Positions 1-8,915 of a stretch of DNA of 64,000 nt are shown one piece after another. Under the pieces are notes generated by a model. That model ran no database searches, had not been told where the DNA came from, and saw nothing but the letters and a program-made list of their open reading frames with translations. Origin of the DNA: an uncultured Pelagibacteraceae bacterium (GTDB lineage Bacteria; Pseudomonadota; Alphaproteobacteria; Pelagibacterales; Pelagibacteraceae); contig CACLVA010000002.1 in the NCBI GenBank assembly GCA_902610315.1, forward strand, positions 62,001 to 126,000, given 5' to 3'. The translations under genes were made by a program, and so were the position numbers. Position 1 is the stretch's first letter. Each line of letters starts with the position of its first letter.

Positions 1-273
1 TTATCAGGTACAATAATTGGTTTAGCTCAAGCTTTAGGAGAAACTGCACCCCTAATTTTAATTGGAATGGTTGCTTTTGTTAACACGATACCTGGGTCAC
101 CAATGGATCCTGCAGCAAGTTTACCAGTTCAAATCTATATTTGGGCTGAAAGTGCTGAGAGAGGATTTGTTGAAAAAGTCTCGGCATGTATAATGGTTTT
201 ACTTGGTTTTTTAATAATAATGAATTTGTTTGCCCAAATAATTAGACATAAGTTTGAAAAAAAATGGAGTTAA
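1..273 (+). CDS. pstA: Phosphate ABC transporter permease PstA, C-terminal end (partial)
   Basis: Inner-membrane permease of the high-affinity phosphate importer PstSCAB. The frame is open from base 1, so only about 90 C-terminal residues are present; the Met at 67 is internal. Residues encoded around 19-60 ([16 protein letters not shown]) match the conserved cytoplasmic EAA-type loop of PstA, which contacts the PstB ATPase. A final hydrophobic segment ([17 protein letters not shown]) is a membrane span. The stop at 271-273 is one base from the pstB start, so the two are translated as an operon. The identification rests on the loop motif and on pstB-phoU-phoB downstream. Confidence 0.93.
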   Translation, partial: LSGTIIGLAQALGETAPLILIGMVAFVNTIPGSPMDPAASLPVQIYIWAESAERGFVEKVSACIMVLLGFLIIMNLFAQIIRHKFEKKWS

Positions 274-274
274 A

Positions 275-1030
275 ATGATAAAGATTAAAGCAAAAAATGT
301 AGATGTTTTTTATGGAAAAAAACAGGCCCTCTATAATATAGGTTTAGATATTGAAGAAAACCAAGTAACTGCATTAATTGGTCCATCTGGTTGTGGTAAA
401 TCAACTTTTCTTAGATGTCTTAATAGAATGAATGATGTAATTGATATCTGTAGTGTTAAAGGAGAAATTTTAATTAATGACTTTAATATAAATGATAAAA
501 GTTGCGATGTAGTAAGACTTAGAGAAAAAATTGGTATGGTTTTTCAAAAACCTAATCCTTTCCCAAAAACTGTATATGAAAATATATCATACGGCCCAAC
601 AATTCACGGTATGGCTCAATCAAAGCAAGAAATGGATGAAATTGTTGAAACTAGCTTAAAAAAGGCTGCACTATGGGAAGAGGTAAAAGATAGGTTACAT
701 GAACCTGGAACTGGTTTATCTGGAGGACAACAACAAAGACTTTGTATTGCTAGAGCAATTTCCGTAAGACCAGAAGTTATATTAATGGATGAGCCTTGTT
801 CAGCATTAGATCCAATAGCAACAGCACAAATTGAAGAATTGATTGATGAGTTAAAAAAGGAGCATACAATAATAATTGTAACTCATTCTATGGCTCAAGC
901 TGCACGTGTCTCTCAAAATACAGGTTTTTTTCACCTAGGACATTTGATTGAACATGGATCAACTGATAAGATATTTAAGAATCCTGATAACACAAAAACA
1001 CAGGATTATATAACCGGGAGGTTTGGATAA
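275..1030 (+). CDS. pstB: Phosphate ABC transporter ATP-binding protein PstB
   Basis: ATPase that powers phosphate uptake through PstCA. About 251 residues, the usual PstB length. Visible motifs: Walker [10 protein letters not shown], the PstB-typical LRCLNRMND just after it, Q-loop [16 protein letters not shown], signature [14 protein letters not shown], Walker [14 protein letters not shown] and the switch histidine in [10 protein letters not shown]. The frame could start at a TTG at 254 inside pstA, but ATG 275 has GGAG at 266-269 in Shine-Dalgarno position and follows the pstA stop directly, so it is preferred. The stop shares one base with the phoU start. Confidence 0.97.
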   Translation: MIKIKAKNVDVFYGKKQALYNIGLDIEENQVTALIGPSGCGKSTFLRCLNRMNDVIDICSVKGEILINDFNINDKSCDVVRLREKIGMVFQKPNPFPKTVYENISYGPTIHGMAQSKQEMDEIVETSLKKAALWEEVKDRLHEPGTGLSGGQQQRLCIARAISVRPEVILMDEPCSALDPIATAQIEELIDELKKEHTIIIVTHSMAQAARVSQNTGFFHLGHLIEHGSTDKIFKNPDNTKTQDYITGRFG

Positions 1031-1737
1031 TGGGTGAAGCGCCACATACAGTTAAATCTTACGAAGAAGAACTCAAAAATCTTAATGCGAATATAATTAA
1101 AATGGGAAGTGCGTGTGAGGATGCTTTAGGTAAAGCTATTCAAGCCATTACAACAAGAAATAGCGATATTGCAGAAACTGTAATTCAAGACGATGAAAAA
1201 ATAGATAAATTTGAGACTTTAGTTGAACAGCAAGTTGTAAATTTAATTGCATTGAGACAACCTATGGCAATTGATTTAAGAGAGACTGTAACGGCTCTGA
1301 AAATGTCTTCGGATTTAGAGAGAATAGGTGATTTAGCAAAAAATATATCCAAGAGAACACTTTTGCTTAATGAAAATCTTCCAAAGAATTTGGTAGATGC
1401 ATTAAATAGAGTATCTACTAGTGTTCAAAAACAATTAAAATCAACATTAGACGCTTATCTAGAAAGATCTGCGTCAATGGCAGTAAATGTTTGGGAAAGT
1501 GACGAGCAAATAGATGATCTAACAAATCTTTGTATGCAAGAAGTTATAAAATATCTTAAAGAAAATGAAAAAAATTTAGAGGATGGAACTCACTTGTTGT
1601 TTGTGACCAAAAACGTTGAGCGTATTGGTGATCATACTACAAATGTTGCAGAACAAATTTATTATTTAGTTAAAGGTGAATATTTAGAAGGTGAAAGACC
1701 TAAGGGCACAGAGCCAATTGTAACTGGAGAAAAATGA
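1030..1737 (+). CDS. phoU: Phosphate signalling protein PhoU
   Basis: PhoU links the Pst transporter to the PhoR/PhoB two-component system and damps the phosphate-starvation response when phosphate is plentiful. The 235 residues form the two tandem PhoU three-helix repeats. Metal-binding-type motifs ExxxD are seen in each half: SDLERIGDLAKNI (about residues 94-106) and KNVERIGDHTTNVAE (about 194-208). It overlaps the pstB stop by one base and is followed after 3 bp by phoB, so it belongs to the pst operon. No phoR is visible here; in relatives it may lie upstream of pstS, outside the window. Confidence 0.97.
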   Translation: MGEAPHTVKSYEEELKNLNANIIKMGSACEDALGKAIQAITTRNSDIAETVIQDDEKIDKFETLVEQQVVNLIALRQPMAIDLRETVTALKMSSDLERIGDLAKNISKRTLLLNENLPKNLVDALNRVSTSVQKQLKSTLDAYLERSASMAVNVWESDEQIDDLTNLCMQEVIKYLKENEKNLEDGTHLLFVTKNVERIGDHTTNVAEQIYYLVKGEYLEGERPKGTEPIVTGEK

Positions 1738-1740
1738 TTT

Positions 1741-2424
1741 ATGTCAGCTCATGTTTTTATAGCTGAAGATGAAACATCAATTGTTAGTTTGTTAAAGTAT
1801 AATCTTGAAAAAGAAGGTTATAAAGTTAGTCATTCAGAAAATGGAGAAGATGCTCTTAAACAAATAAAATTAAAAAACCCAGATTTAATATTAATGGATT
1901 GGATGTTACCTGAATTATCTGGTGTTGAAATTTGTAAAAATTTAAAAAAAAATAATAAGTTTAATGATATTCCTATCATTATGTTAACTGCAAAAGGGGA
2001 GGAAGAGGACAAATTAAAAGCATTTGATACTGGTGCAGATGATTATGTGACTAAACCTTTTAGTCAAAAAGAATTGAATGCTCGAATTAAATCTTTATTG
2101 AGAAGATCTAAACCTCAATCATCATCAGATATTGTAGAATTTACTGATTTAAAAATAGACCGGATTACAAAAAGAGTTTATAGAAAAGATAAAGAAATTA
2201 CTTTAGGCCCAACTGAATTTAAACTTTTAGATTTTTTTATCAAAAATCCTAAAAGAGTTTATTCACGAGAACAGCTTTTAAACAATGTATGGGGAGAGAA
2301 TATATACGTTGAGTCTAGAACAGTAGATGTCCATATTAGAAGATTAAGACAAGCTATAAATATTGAAAACGTAAAACCTTTAATTAGAACGGTTAGATCT
2401 GCAGGTTATTCTTTAGAGTCTTGA
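1741..2424 (+). CDS. phoB: Phosphate regulon response regulator PhoB
   Basis: DNA-binding response regulator of the OmpR/PhoB class, activating Pho-regulon promoters after phosphorylation. An N-terminal receiver domain (about 1-120) shows the acidic pair in AEDE, phospho-acceptor Asp in LILMDWMLPE, Thr in MLTAKG and Lys in DYVTKPFS. The C-terminal winged helix (about 130-227) carries LGPTEFKLLDFF and the recognition segment SRTVDVHIRRLRQAI. The length of 227 matches the family. It closes the pst operon, and its last 19 bp overlap the end of the convergent SixA-like gene. Confidence 0.95.
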   Translation: MSAHVFIAEDETSIVSLLKYNLEKEGYKVSHSENGEDALKQIKLKNPDLILMDWMLPELSGVEICKNLKKNNKFNDIPIIMLTAKGEEEDKLKAFDTGADDYVTKPFSQKELNARIKSLLRRSKPQSSSDIVEFTDLKIDRITKRVYRKDKEITLGPTEFKLLDFFIKNPKRVYSREQLLNNVWGENIYVESRTVDVHIRRLRQAINIENVKPLIRTVRSAGYSLES

Positions 2425-2930
2425 AGATCTTTGGGTCTTATAAATTTTTTTAACATTCCTTTTTTTTCTATTTCGTCCCAACCTTTAATATCAAACTTAA
2501 TTTTAGCGAATGCCGCTGTAGGAAATTTATAATTCATTAATTTGAAATTATTGGTTTCATGATTTTTGGTTAGATACCTTACTAAATTTTTAACTGTGGG
2601 TTCATGATTTATTAATAAAATTGATTTGTAGTTACTCGATATTTTTTTAATTTTATTTATAATTGTAAATTCATCTGCTAAGTATAAACTCTTTGAATAT
2701 TCTGTTGTTTTTGGCTCAGGAATTCCTTTTGACAAAATTTCAAAAGTACTTCGGGTTCTTTTAGCTGATGATATCAAAGCAAATTCAAATCTGTATTTTC
2801 TTTTAACAAAAAATTCACAAATTTTTTTTGCACTTTTTTTACCTCTTTTATTCAGCGGTCTCTCAAAATCATTAATATTCAAATCTTCCCAACTGGATTT
2901 TGCGTGTCTCATGACGTATAATTCAAACAT
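2406..2930 (-). CDS. SixA-like histidine phosphatase
   Basis: Histidine phosphatase superfamily (phosphoglycerate-mutase fold), nearest to SixA phosphohistidine phosphatases. Visible: the N-terminal RHG-type motif ELYVMRHAKSSW with the catalytic His, the RPLNKRG motif after it, a SSAKRTRST segment, and the second catalytic His in LLINHEPTVKNLVRYL. The frame is open to 2996, but the Met at 2930 places the catalytic motif at the N-terminus as in SixA and leaves a 13-bp gap to the divergent ppk. It lies between phoB and ppk, so a role in phosphate signalling is possible, but the substrate is not shown by sequence. Confidence 0.85.
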   Translation of the reverse strand: MFELYVMRHAKSSWEDLNINDFERPLNKRGKKSAKKICEFFVKRKYRFEFALISSAKRTRSTFEILSKGIPEPKTTEYSKSLYLADEFTIINKIKKISSNYKSILLINHEPTVKNLVRYLTKNHETNNFKLMNYKFPTAAFAKIKFDIKGWDEIEKKGMLKKFIRPKDLQDSKE

Positions 2931-2943
2931 AAATTCTAAATAC

Positions 2944-5100
2944 ATGACTGCTTTAAAAAAACAACAAAAAGAAGAACTTAAGAATAAATATATCAATAGA
3001 GAACTTTCGTGGTTAAAATTTAATGATAGAGTACTTTTTGAATCACAAAATATTGAAAATCCCTTATATGAAAGGGTAAAATTTTTATCAATTGCGGGTT
3101 CTAATCTTGATGAATTTTTTATGGTTCGTGTAGCTGGTCTATATAGTCAAATAAAACAAGAAGTTGACTCATTAAGTTCTGATGGCTTGACACCTGATGA
3201 ACAAATGGATGAAGTAGTTCTTGAAACTAAGAATCTATTAAAAAAACAGAACAAAATTTTTATTCAACTGATTATGGAATTAAAAAAAAATAATATCAGT
3301 TTAGTAAAACCAGTTAATTTAAATACTAAGGATAAAAAAAAACTTCTAGAAATATTTATAGAAGAGATTTATCCTTTATTAACACCATCAGCTATTGATC
3401 CTGCCCACCCATTTCCGTTTATAATCAACCAGGGAAGAGCACTTGTAATGAAGCTAAGGAAGAAAAATAGAAAGAGGATTTTAAACTCGATAATTGTAAT
3501 ACCAAAAGCATTATCTAGATTTATTGAAATAGAGTCTTCCAAAAATCATAAGAAGTTTGTTATTTTAGATGACGTAATAAGTTTTTTTGCTAATGAAATT
3601 TTTCCAGATCATGATTTAGAAAAGAAAATGATTTTTAGAGTAATAAGAGATAGCGATGTAGAGATTCAAGAGGAAGCAGAAGATTTAGTTAGATCTTTTG
3701 AATTGGCTTTAAAAAGACGTAGAACGGGTGATATTGTTCGTTTAGAGGTCCTTGAAAATAGTGATAATGAATTGATAAGATTTATTACAAATAAATTAGA
3801 TATAAATCCTGACTATATTTATAATGTAGCTGGCCTTGTTGGAATTCAAGATATAGATCAAATATGTAAAGTAAAAAATCCAAAATTAAGATTCAAACAT
3901 TTTATACCTAGAGAAGTTGAAAGATTAAAAGAATATAATGATAATTTTTTTGAAACTATCAAAAAGAAAGATTTAGTTGTGCATCACCCTTTTGAAACAT
4001 TTGATGCTGTAATTGAATTTTTAAACCAAGCAGCAAATGATAAAAAAGTTATAGCTATTAAACAAACTTTATATAGAACAACTCTAGACTCACCTATTGT
4101 TAAAGCTTTAATAACAGCTGCAGAAAACGGAAAAACAGTTACCGCTTTAATTGAAATTAAAGCTAGATTTGATGAGGAGGCTAATATTCAACTATCAAGA
4201 AGTTTAGAAAAAGTAGGTGTTCAAATTGTTTATGGTTTTGCTAAATATAAAACTCATGCAAAATCATCATTAGTTTTAAGAAGAGAACAAGGAAAAATAC
4301 AAACTTATTTTCATTTAGGAACTGGTAATTATCATCCTGTAAATGCTAAAATTTATACTGATCTATCTTTATTTAGTTGTGATAAGAAAATGGCATCAGA
4401 TGTTGAAAAGTTTTTCAATTATGTAACAGGATACGCAAAACCAAAAAATTTAAATAAAATTTCTATTTCGCCAATAAATATGAGGCAAACCTTAAATGAA
4501 AATATTGATGCTGAAATTAAGAATTCTAAAAATGGTAAATTTGCAGCTATTTGGGCAAAAATGAATTCATTAGTAGATCCAGAAATTATTGATAAATTTT
4601 ATGAAGCTTCGAATGCTGGTGTAAAAATTCATTTATTTGTAAGGGGTGTTTGTTGTTTAAGACCAGGAGTTAAAGATAGATCTGAAAACATAGTTGTAAA
4701 AAGTATAATAGGAAGATTTTTAGAGCATTCTAGAATTTATTGTTTTAGTAACGGTACAAAAAAAATGCCTAATAGAAATGCAAAAGTATATATTTCTTCA
4801 GCTGATTTAATGCCGAGAAATTTAAATAGAAGAGTAGAACTTCTAGTTCCAATTGAAAATGAAACTGTTCATGAACAGATTTTAGATCAAATAATGTTAG
4901 CAAATTATCTTGATACTAATCAGAGTTGGGAACTTAAAGCTGATGGTAATTATAAAAAAATTAAATATAGTAAGTACGATTCCTTTTCAGCTCATGAATA
5001 TTTTATGAATAATCCGAGCTTATCTGGAAGAGGTAAAGCTAAACTAACTATGCAACCTAAAAAATTGCATCTAAAACTAATTAAAAGTGGAAGTAATTAA
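2944..5100 (+). CDS. ppk: Polyphosphate kinase (PPK1)
   Basis: Reversibly transfers the ATP gamma-phosphate to polyphosphate. About 718 residues, the PPK1 length. The N-terminal domain begins YINRELSWLKFNDRVL with SNLDEFFMVRVAG. The catalytic phospholipase-D-like half shows KTHAKSSLVLRRE and YFHLGTGNYHPVNAKIYTD, which contain the two family histidines, and later SSADLMPRNLNRRVE. An upstream in-frame ATG at 2911 would overlap the divergent phosphatase gene; 2944 gives the more usual N-terminus. The 3' end overlaps ppx by 14 bp, so polyphosphate synthesis and degradation are co-transcribed beside the pst genes. Confidence 0.95.
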   Translation: MTALKKQQKEELKNKYINRELSWLKFNDRVLFESQNIENPLYERVKFLSIAGSNLDEFFMVRVAGLYSQIKQEVDSLSSDGLTPDEQMDEVVLETKNLLKKQNKIFIQLIMELKKNNISLVKPVNLNTKDKKKLLEIFIEEIYPLLTPSAIDPAHPFPFIINQGRALVMKLRKKNRKRILNSIIVIPKALSRFIEIESSKNHKKFVILDDVISFFANEIFPDHDLEKKMIFRVIRDSDVEIQEEAEDLVRSFELALKRRRTGDIVRLEVLENSDNELIRFITNKLDINPDYIYNVAGLVGIQDIDQICKVKNPKLRFKHFIPREVERLKEYNDNFFETIKKKDLVVHHPFETFDAVIEFLNQAANDKKVIAIKQTLYRTTLDSPIVKALITAAENGKTVTALIEIKARFDEEANIQLSRSLEKVGVQIVYGFAKYKTHAKSSLVLRREQGKIQTYFHLGTGNYHPVNAKIYTDLSLFSCDKKMASDVEKFFNYVTGYAKPKNLNKISISPINMRQTLNENIDAEIKNSKNGKFAAIWAKMNSLVDPEIIDKFYEASNAGVKIHLFVRGVCCLRPGVKDRSENIVVKSIIGRFLEHSRIYCFSNGTKKMPNRNAKVYISSADLMPRNLNRRVELLVPIENETVHEQILDQIMLANYLDTNQSWELKADGNYKKIKYSKYDSFSAHEYFMNNPSLSGRGKAKLTMQPKKLHLKLIKSGSN

Positions 5101-6598
5101 TACAAAACAACAATCTGCTTCAAAATATTTAAAATTAGCCATTATTGATATTGGTTCAAATTCTATAAGAATGTTGATTTATGATGATTTTAGCTCAACA
5201 AGAGTCCCGTCATTTAATGAAAAAGCAGTATGTGAACTTGGAAAAAATTTAGACAAATCAAGAAAGCTTCATAAATCTGGATCAGAATATGCATTAAAAG
5301 TTTTAAAAAGATTTTCAGAAATTTTGAATGTATCAAAAATTACAAATTTGAAAATAATTGCGACTGCTGTTTTGCGAGAGGCTACAGATGCAAAACAATT
5401 TATCAGTGAAGTAGAAACTCTTTTTAAAACAAAAATTAATATTCTGAGTGGTGAAGAAGAAGCAAATTGTTCTGCAGAAGGTGTAAAAATTGGTTTTGAT
5501 AATGTTGATGGATTAGTAGCAGATCTTGGTGGTGGAAGTTTAGAATTAGCTAGAGTTGAAAATAATGTTGTTACGAACAAAACTTCTTTGCCAATTGGTG
5601 TTCTTAGATTAATAAATAATCCAATTGTTAAAAAAAGAAATTTACCTAAGTATGTAAAGAAATTATTAAGAGAGGAAAAATGGTTATCTAAAAAAAAATT
5701 TAATAATTTATATCTAGTGGGAGGAACATGGAGATCTTTATTTAAACTACATCTTTTCCAAAATAACCATCCTGTTCATATTATTCATCAATATTCTATA
5801 AATAGATCTACATTGACAAAATTTGTTGAAAAAATTTCAAACTTTAACAAATCAAAACTTAAAACTGTGGAATATATTTCAAAATCTAGAACACAATATT
5901 TACCGTATAGTTCTATTATTTTAAATGAGATAATGACTATAACAAATCCAAAAAAAATATTATGTTCAATAAGTGGTTTGAGGGAAGGTTCTTTATCAAT
6001 TGATCATTTAAAAAATACAAAAGAGACAGAAATTTTTAATAAATCAATTGAATATATTGCATCAAAAAGGGGGGATTTAGGATCTACCTACCAAAAATAT
6101 TTTAAATTTATACTACCTGTATTTGATGGTAATGAGCACTATAACAAAAAATTATTATATCTAGCTTGTGTTTTAAGTCATATGGATTGGGGTCTTGGTG
6201 CTTTTCAAAAAGCAGAACTAGTGTTTCAAGAAACCCTTAATACGCCTTTGCTAAGACTTACACATAAAGAAAGGATACAACTAGCTCTCTCTTGTTATTG
6301 GAGATACTGTAGTATTAAATACAATCCAAAATTTGAATATCTTACTTTTTTAAATAATAACGAAATATTTTCAAGTAAACAAGTTGGTGCTGCTTTGAGA
6401 TTCTCACAATCTTTAACATCTATATCAACAATTTTTCTTGAGGAATTTAAATTGTATAAAAGAGGTAATTCAATTTTTCTAAAAATTCCATCTCAACATC
6501 AAGAAATTATTTCCAAACAGGTAACAAAAAGATTTAAGGCTCTTGCTAGAGAATTATTTTTAGAACCAAGAGTTATTTATTCAAATAATTCAAAATGA
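5087..6598 (+). CDS. ppx: Exopolyphosphatase / Ppx-GppA family phosphatase
   Basis: Releases phosphate from polyphosphate ends or hydrolyses pppGpp. ASKHA-fold N-terminal half: LAIIDIGSNSIRMLIYD (phosphate loop 1), ATAVLREATDA, SGEEEANCSAEGV with the catalytic Glu region, and GLVADLGGGSLELA (phosphate loop 2). The C-terminal third resembles the helical domain of alphaproteobacterial Ppx. Length 503. It starts with GTG at 5087 inside the last codons of ppk; no better start lies before the LAIIDIG motif. The tight overlap with ppk makes a polyphosphate role more likely than a pure GppA role, though both cannot be separated by sequence. Confidence 0.93.
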   Translation: MEVINTKQQSASKYLKLAIIDIGSNSIRMLIYDDFSSTRVPSFNEKAVCELGKNLDKSRKLHKSGSEYALKVLKRFSEILNVSKITNLKIIATAVLREATDAKQFISEVETLFKTKINILSGEEEANCSAEGVKIGFDNVDGLVADLGGGSLELARVENNVVTNKTSLPIGVLRLINNPIVKKRNLPKYVKKLLREEKWLSKKKFNNLYLVGGTWRSLFKLHLFQNNHPVHIIHQYSINRSTLTKFVEKISNFNKSKLKTVEYISKSRTQYLPYSSIILNEIMTITNPKKILCSISGLREGSLSIDHLKNTKETEIFNKSIEYIASKRGDLGSTYQKYFKFILPVFDGNEHYNKKLLYLACVLSHMDWGLGAFQKAELVFQETLNTPLLRLTHKERIQLALSCYWRYCSIKYNPKFEYLTFLNNNEIFSSKQVGAALRFSQSLTSISTIFLEEFKLYKRGNSIFLKIPSQHQEIISKQVTKRFKALARELFLEPRVIYSNNSK

Positions 6599-6748
6599 AT
6601 TTATATTAATCAAATTGTAATAATAGGTAAATATTTTTGTAACAAAAATATCTTAAAGTTTATCTACAAAATTATTCTTTAATTATATTTATTCTTCCTC
6701 TAAAGATTTAATTTTGTTAACTTCCTTCTTTCTTCCTTGTCTTTGTCG

Positions 6749-6768
6749 ATGGGGAAGAAAGACCCCAT
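6749..6768. other. Short perfect hairpin after the coiled-coil mini-gene
   Basis: ATGGGG (6749-6754) and CCCCAT (6763-6768) form a perfect 6-bp stem with an 8-nt loop. It lies 8 bp beyond the stop of the minus-strand gene that ends at 6777. There is no T-tract on either strand, so it is not a classical intrinsic terminator. The rest of the 6599-6776 gap is A+T-rich with a C/T-rich patch at 6716-6740 and no gene that I can support. Confidence 0.35.
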
Positions 6769-6776
6769 ACAAGTTG

Positions 6777-6986
6777 TTAATTGTTTAAAGATGCAGTGCT
6801 TTCACTAGCTTGTTTTTTTGCCATTTTTCTTGCTTTTTTTTCTGCAACCTTTTTTTCTAAATCAGCAATTTTAACATTAATATTAGATAGTTTTTTTTCT
6901 TTAGCAGTTATTTTATTTTTCAATCCATCTATTGTTTTTAAAATCTTCAGTCTTTTCTTTTCTCTTTTTTTCAATTTTTTTTTCAT
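6777..6986 (-). CDS. Lysine-rich coiled-coil mini-protein, unknown function
   Basis: A 69-residue protein, not recognised as a named family. Nearly half of it is Lys/Arg, with regular hydrophobic spacing (ILKTIDGLKNKI, LSNINVKIADLEKKV) typical of a coiled coil, then a KKARKMAKK basic patch and a Ser/Ala/Asn tail. The frame opens with TTG at 6998, but ATG 6986 is preceded by the run GGGGGG, an unusually strong Shine-Dalgarno for this genome. Opposite-strand frames here are low-complexity shadows. It stands alone between ppx and the Nudix gene. It could be nucleic-acid or nucleoid associated (inference). Confidence 0.6.
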   Translation of the reverse strand: MKKKLKKREKKRLKILKTIDGLKNKITAKEKKLSNINVKIADLEKKVAEKKARKMAKKQASESTASLNN

Positions 6987-7066
6987 TACACCCCCCAAAA
7001 ATTTAATTTAGATTATTTAACCATAAAATTCATAAATCTAAAAGTTATTTTAATACAACTTTAAGT

Positions 7067-7558
7067 TTAAAAATTTTTATGATTTCTGATTAAATATAAA
7101 AACATTGCTATATGAGAACTATTATTAAACTTTTGTTTTAATATTAATTTAAATATATCGTTTTGACTTAACAGATGAACTTTAATACCTTTTTCTGGCT
7201 TTGAAATTTTAATCAATTTTTCTGTATAATAACCAGTAATTTTAGTAGTTAATCGTCCAGGCTCAGTATAAAATGTTATCATTTTAATCAATTTTGATCT
7301 TGATTTGTATCCTGTTTCTTCTGTTAATTCTTTTTGAGCTGATCGCAAGGTTGTTTCATTTTTTTCTACTATACCGGAAGGAAACTCATAATTAATTTTA
7401 TTAATCGGAACTCTTTTTTGAGAAACTAATATATATTTATTTTTTATCTTTGCAATTACTAATGAAAGATTAGAAGTTTTAAAATAATGATAAAATTCTT
7501 TTTTCTTAAATTTTTTGTTAATTAAACTTATTTGATTGGTAAGCTTTAAGTCTTTCAA
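7067..7558 (-). CDS. Nudix hydrolase
   Basis: Hydrolyses nucleoside diphosphates linked to another moiety; the substrate is not predictable. 163 residues. The Nudix box starts at FPSGIVEKNET and continues with AQKELTEETGY, a near-complete GX5EX7REUXEEXGU match in which Lys stands at the usual Arg of the REUXEE core. The preceding VSQKRVPINKINYEFPSG segment resembles ADP-ribose pyrophosphatase-type Nudix proteins. Its start overlaps the aquaporin stop by 4 bp on the same strand, so it sits at the tail of the minus-strand zinc/arsenate run. Function within that run is unknown. Confidence 0.85.
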   Translation of the reverse strand: MKDLKLTNQISLINKKFKKKEFYHYFKTSNLSLVIAKIKNKYILVSQKRVPINKINYEFPSGIVEKNETTLRSAQKELTEETGYKSRSKLIKMITFYTEPGRLTTKITGYYTEKLIKISKPEKGIKVHLLSQNDIFKLILKQKFNNSSHIAMFLYLIRNHKNF

Positions 7559-8214
7559 TTTTTCTCTAAAAATAACTTTTTAACAATAAATACAGCAATT
7601 AACATTCCGATAAGCTCAGCCAAGATATAATAAGGAGTGTTTAAATAACTAATACCTGTAAAAGACTCTGTAAATGTTCTAGCAATTGCAACAGCTGGAT
7701 TTGCAAAAGAAGTCGAAGAAGTAAACCAATAACCGGCAGTAATATAAAGACCAACACTAGCAGCAACAGCAATTTTACCTGAACTCATTGAACCAAAAAT
7801 TATCACTATAAGTCCTAATGTAGCTATTGTCTCTGAGGTTAAAATATAAATTCCATCTCTTGACTTAGTAGATAATTCATAAATTTCATTTTCAAAAAAG
7901 AAATTAGCTAAACCAACACCAATCAAGCAACCAATCAATTGAGCAATGATATAGTAGGGTAACAGTTTCTTTTTTAATTTACCTGTTATTGTCATAGCTA
8001 TACTTACAAATGGATTAAAATGAGCTCCTGATACATCAGCAAATACTGTAATAAGCACAAATAAACCTGCTCCTGTAGCTATTGTGTTAGCAATCAACAT
8101 CACAGCAACGTCATTAGTTAAGTTTTCAGCCATTAAACCTGAGCCAACAATAATCATTACTAAAAAACAACTGCCTAACAGTTCAGCAAGAAAATAACGA
8201 TTTTTATTTTTCAT
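7555..8214 (-). CDS. Aquaporin / aquaglyceroporin (MIP family)
   Basis: Channel of the major intrinsic protein family, 219 residues, six predicted spans. The two half-helix loops carry HFNPFVSIAM (NPF instead of the first NPA) and FANPAVAIARTFTES (second NPA followed by the conserved Arg). It overlaps the arsC start region by 11 bp. An aquaporin joined to a low-molecular-weight ArsC is the AqpS-ArsC arrangement known from Sinorhizobium, in which arsenite made from arsenate leaves through the channel. The pairing suggests arsenic detoxification, but water or small-solute transport cannot be excluded. Confidence 0.9.
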   Translation of the reverse strand: MKNKNRYFLAELLGSCFLVMIIVGSGLMAENLTNDVAVMLIANTIATGAGLFVLITVFADVSGAHFNPFVSIAMTITGKLKKKLLPYYIIAQLIGCLIGVGLANFFFENEIYELSTKSRDGIYILTSETIATLGLIVIIFGSMSSGKIAVAASVGLYITAGYWFTSSTSFANPAVAIARTFTESFTGISYLNTPYYILAELIGMLIAVFIVKKLFLEKN

Positions 8215-8635
8215 TTATAAGTTCCTTTATTCTTTTATGAATATTATTGTAAACTTTTTCTATTATTTCATCTTTTTTATTTAAGTCATTTGTTTCATTA
8301 AGTATTTTAACAGGATCCTCTATATCCCAATGAATTATCTTATCTTTATTTGGCCAAATAGGGCAGACTTCGTTATTGGCGTTATTACAAACTGTAATTA
8401 CGTAATCCATTTTAATTTGACCATTAATAAATTCATTAAAATTTTTAGATTTATAATTTGAAAGATCATAATGTTTTGATAATAAATAATTCTTCACATC
8501 TTCGTTAATTTTTCCTGTCGGATTACTCCCAGCACTAAAACCTTTATACAAATCGTCATACTCATTATTTATAATACTTTCAGCAATAATACTTCTTGCT
8601 GAATTACCTGTGCATACGAACAATATATTCTTCAT
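8204..8635 (-). CDS. arsC: Arsenate reductase / low-molecular-weight phosphatase family
   Basis: 143 residues, LMW protein tyrosine phosphatase fold. The N-terminal P-loop ILFVCTGNSARS has the Cys-X5-Arg signature, and the general-acid region is IEDPVKI. CNNANNEVCPIWPNK near the middle supplies Cys residues like those of thioredoxin-type ArsC (arsenate to arsenite), and HWDIEDP is typical of ArsC. The start directly abuts the stop of the upstream small membrane gene and the end overlaps the aquaporin gene, so the three are co-translated. Arsenate enters through phosphate transporters, so this would complement the pst system 7 kb away (inference). Confidence 0.88.
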   Translation of the reverse strand: MKNILFVCTGNSARSIIAESIINNEYDDLYKGFSAGSNPTGKINEDVKNYLLSKHYDLSNYKSKNFNEFINGQIKMDYVITVCNNANNEVCPIWPNKDKIIHWDIEDPVKILNETNDLNKKDEIIEKVYNNIHKRIKELINEK

Positions 8636-8857
8636 TTAAAAAATAACTTTATAAATACCAATCACGAATAGCGGTATTTGCAGACCAAAGTTAGTTAAAA
8701 TTGCCTTATCCTTACTTATAAATCCAGCTATAGTCCATCCAACAACTCCCAAACCATGAAAATATATATTTAATGGATATATATTTAAATTTGTTAGCAG
8801 TATTCCTACTAAAACTAAAAACGTACTAATCCATTTTAGGTATTTTTTTATAAACAT
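8636..8857 (-). CDS. Small two/three-span membrane protein, unknown
   Basis: About 73 residues with hydrophobic segments at YLKWISTFLVLVGILLTNL, YFHGLGVVGWTIAGFI and FGLQIPLFVIGIYKVIF. I do not recognise a named family. ATG 8857 is preceded by AAAGGA at good spacing; the ORF could begin 5 codons earlier. It sits between zur and arsC on the same strand, with its stop touching the arsC start. Co-transcription with arsC and aquaporin suggests a membrane accessory role (inference). The 58-bp gap to zur is the largest break in this run, so a promoter may lie there. Confidence 0.65.
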   Translation of the reverse strand: MFIKKYLKWISTFLVLVGILLTNLNIYPLNIYFHGLGVVGWTIAGFISKDKAILTNFGLQIPLFVIGIYKVIF

Positions 8858-8915
8858 AAAATTTCCTTTCATTATTATTATTTCAGTTATGTTAAGAATT
8901 TATTAAAATAAAGGA

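Noticed and set aside
6781-7011. Plus-strand hydrophobic 76-codon frame opposite the coiled-coil gene
   Set aside because: Phe/Leu-rich translation is the expected complement of a Lys-rich gene; the minus strand has the strong ribosome site.
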